Assembly (NCBI GenBank): GCA_030152265.1
Contig: JASLHQ010000003.1
Coordinates: forward strand, 1 to 5,629
Direction of reading: 5' to 3'
DNA: 5,629 nucleotides
DNA from: Savagea sp.
GTDB taxonomy: Bacteria; Bacillota; Bacilli; Bacillales_A; Planococcaceae
Below the pieces are notes generated by a model. That model worked only from the letters and a program-made list of their open reading frames with translations, was not told where the DNA came from and did not search any database. Every line of letters begins with the position of its first letter. Position 1 is the first letter of the stretch. The position numbers and the translations under genes are program-made. This document shows positions 5,276 through 5,629 of this stretch, piece after piece.

Positions 5276-5629
5276 ACAGTGTCTCGATCTCCTTTAATCT
5301 TCCCAAGTAAATGATAAAGCTGTTCTTTTTCTTGTTGATCCAAATTACATAACAACGCCGCTTCCATCTGTTGCATACTTCTTTTTATCGTAGGCAACGC
5401 CGCCTCTCCTCTCGACGATAGACGCACTAAACGTTGACGTTTATCTTCCCCCTCTTCACGAACGACCCAATCGTTGTCTTCCATACGGCGTAATGTGCGT
5501 GTCACAGTAGGCGCTTCGACCATTAAATATTTTCCGATTTCGGCCTGCACCATCGGACCTTGCGTCGCCAAACAATAAATGATTGCCCATTGGGCGCTAT
5601 ACAATTCATATTCGCTCAACGTCACATTC
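5272..5629 (-). CDS. MarR-family transcriptional regulator (5' end outside window)
   Basis: The reverse frame is open to the right edge, giving 119 whole codons including the stop. A GTG at 5623-5625 could be read as a start, but the codon before it (AAT) is open. Starting there would also leave out the first helix of the MarR fold, so the true start is probably about 20-35 codons beyond the window. Numbering from that GTG: residues 27-48 form the helix-turn-helix (Gln27-Ala-Glu-Ile-Gly, then recognition helix Ala38-Pro-Thr-Val-Thr-Arg-Thr-Leu-Arg-Arg). The wing is Glu60-Asp-Lys-Arg-Gln-Arg-Leu-Val-Arg-Leu-Ser-Ser-Arg-Gly73, the standard MarR signature. Residues 75-112 make the C-terminal dimer helices. 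MarR proteins are dimeric repressors released by small ligands. Overlap with the MFS gene suggests it represses its own operon and so controls the exporter. The operator would lie upstream of its start, outside the window. Confidence 0.9.
   Translation of the reverse strand, partial: NVTLSEYELYSAQWAIIYCLATQGPMVQAEIGKYLMVEAPTVTRTLRRMEDNDWVVREEGEDKRQRLVRLSSRGEAALPTIKRSMQQMEAALLCNLDQQEKEQLYHLLGKIKGDRDTV

Overview
The window looks like ordinary chromosomal DNA from a low-GC, Gram-positive Bacillales bacterium. The grounds are AT-leaning composition, strong AGGAGG-type ribosome binding sites, a lipobox lipoprotein, GTG starts, hairpin-plus-U-tract terminators, and protein families typical of Bacillaceae and relatives (a YitT-type DUF161/DUF2179 protein and a YwoH/YwoG-like MarR-MFS pair). 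The genus cannot be fixed from what I can see. There are no tRNA or rRNA genes, insertion sequences, CRISPR arrays or phage genes, and nearly every base is accounted for by genes or short intergenic signals.

Layout. (1) Bases 1-1520 read forward: the C-terminal end of an integral membrane protein, a translationally coupled 55-residue two-helix membrane protein, a terminator-like hairpin whose 3' arm is also the ribosome binding site of the next gene, a 133-residue four-helix membrane protein, and a 240-residue lipoprotein. (2) A long bidirectional terminator (about 1521-1568) separates these from a reverse-strand APC-family amino acid permease (1571-3043). (3) A 130-140 bp divergent intergenic region carries promoter-like sequences, nested inverted repeats and a three-codon leader ORF with a near-perfect ribosome binding site. 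(4) A forward YitT-family membrane protein follows (about 3185-4048). (5) A second bidirectional terminator (about 4047-4093) separates it from a reverse-strand operon: a MarR-family repressor (runs off the right edge) followed, with a 4-base ATGA overlap, by a 12-helix MFS efflux-type transporter.

How the genes work together. The only pair with a clear functional link is MarR plus MFS, a common self-regulated efflux unit. The left-hand genes are all membrane or cell-surface proteins of unknown function. The permease and YitT genes share only an intergenic region. I found no previously undescribed multi-gene system. The points most worth following up are the hairpin that buries the Shine-Dalgarno at 330-368 and the mini-ORF in the permease leader at 3065-3088.
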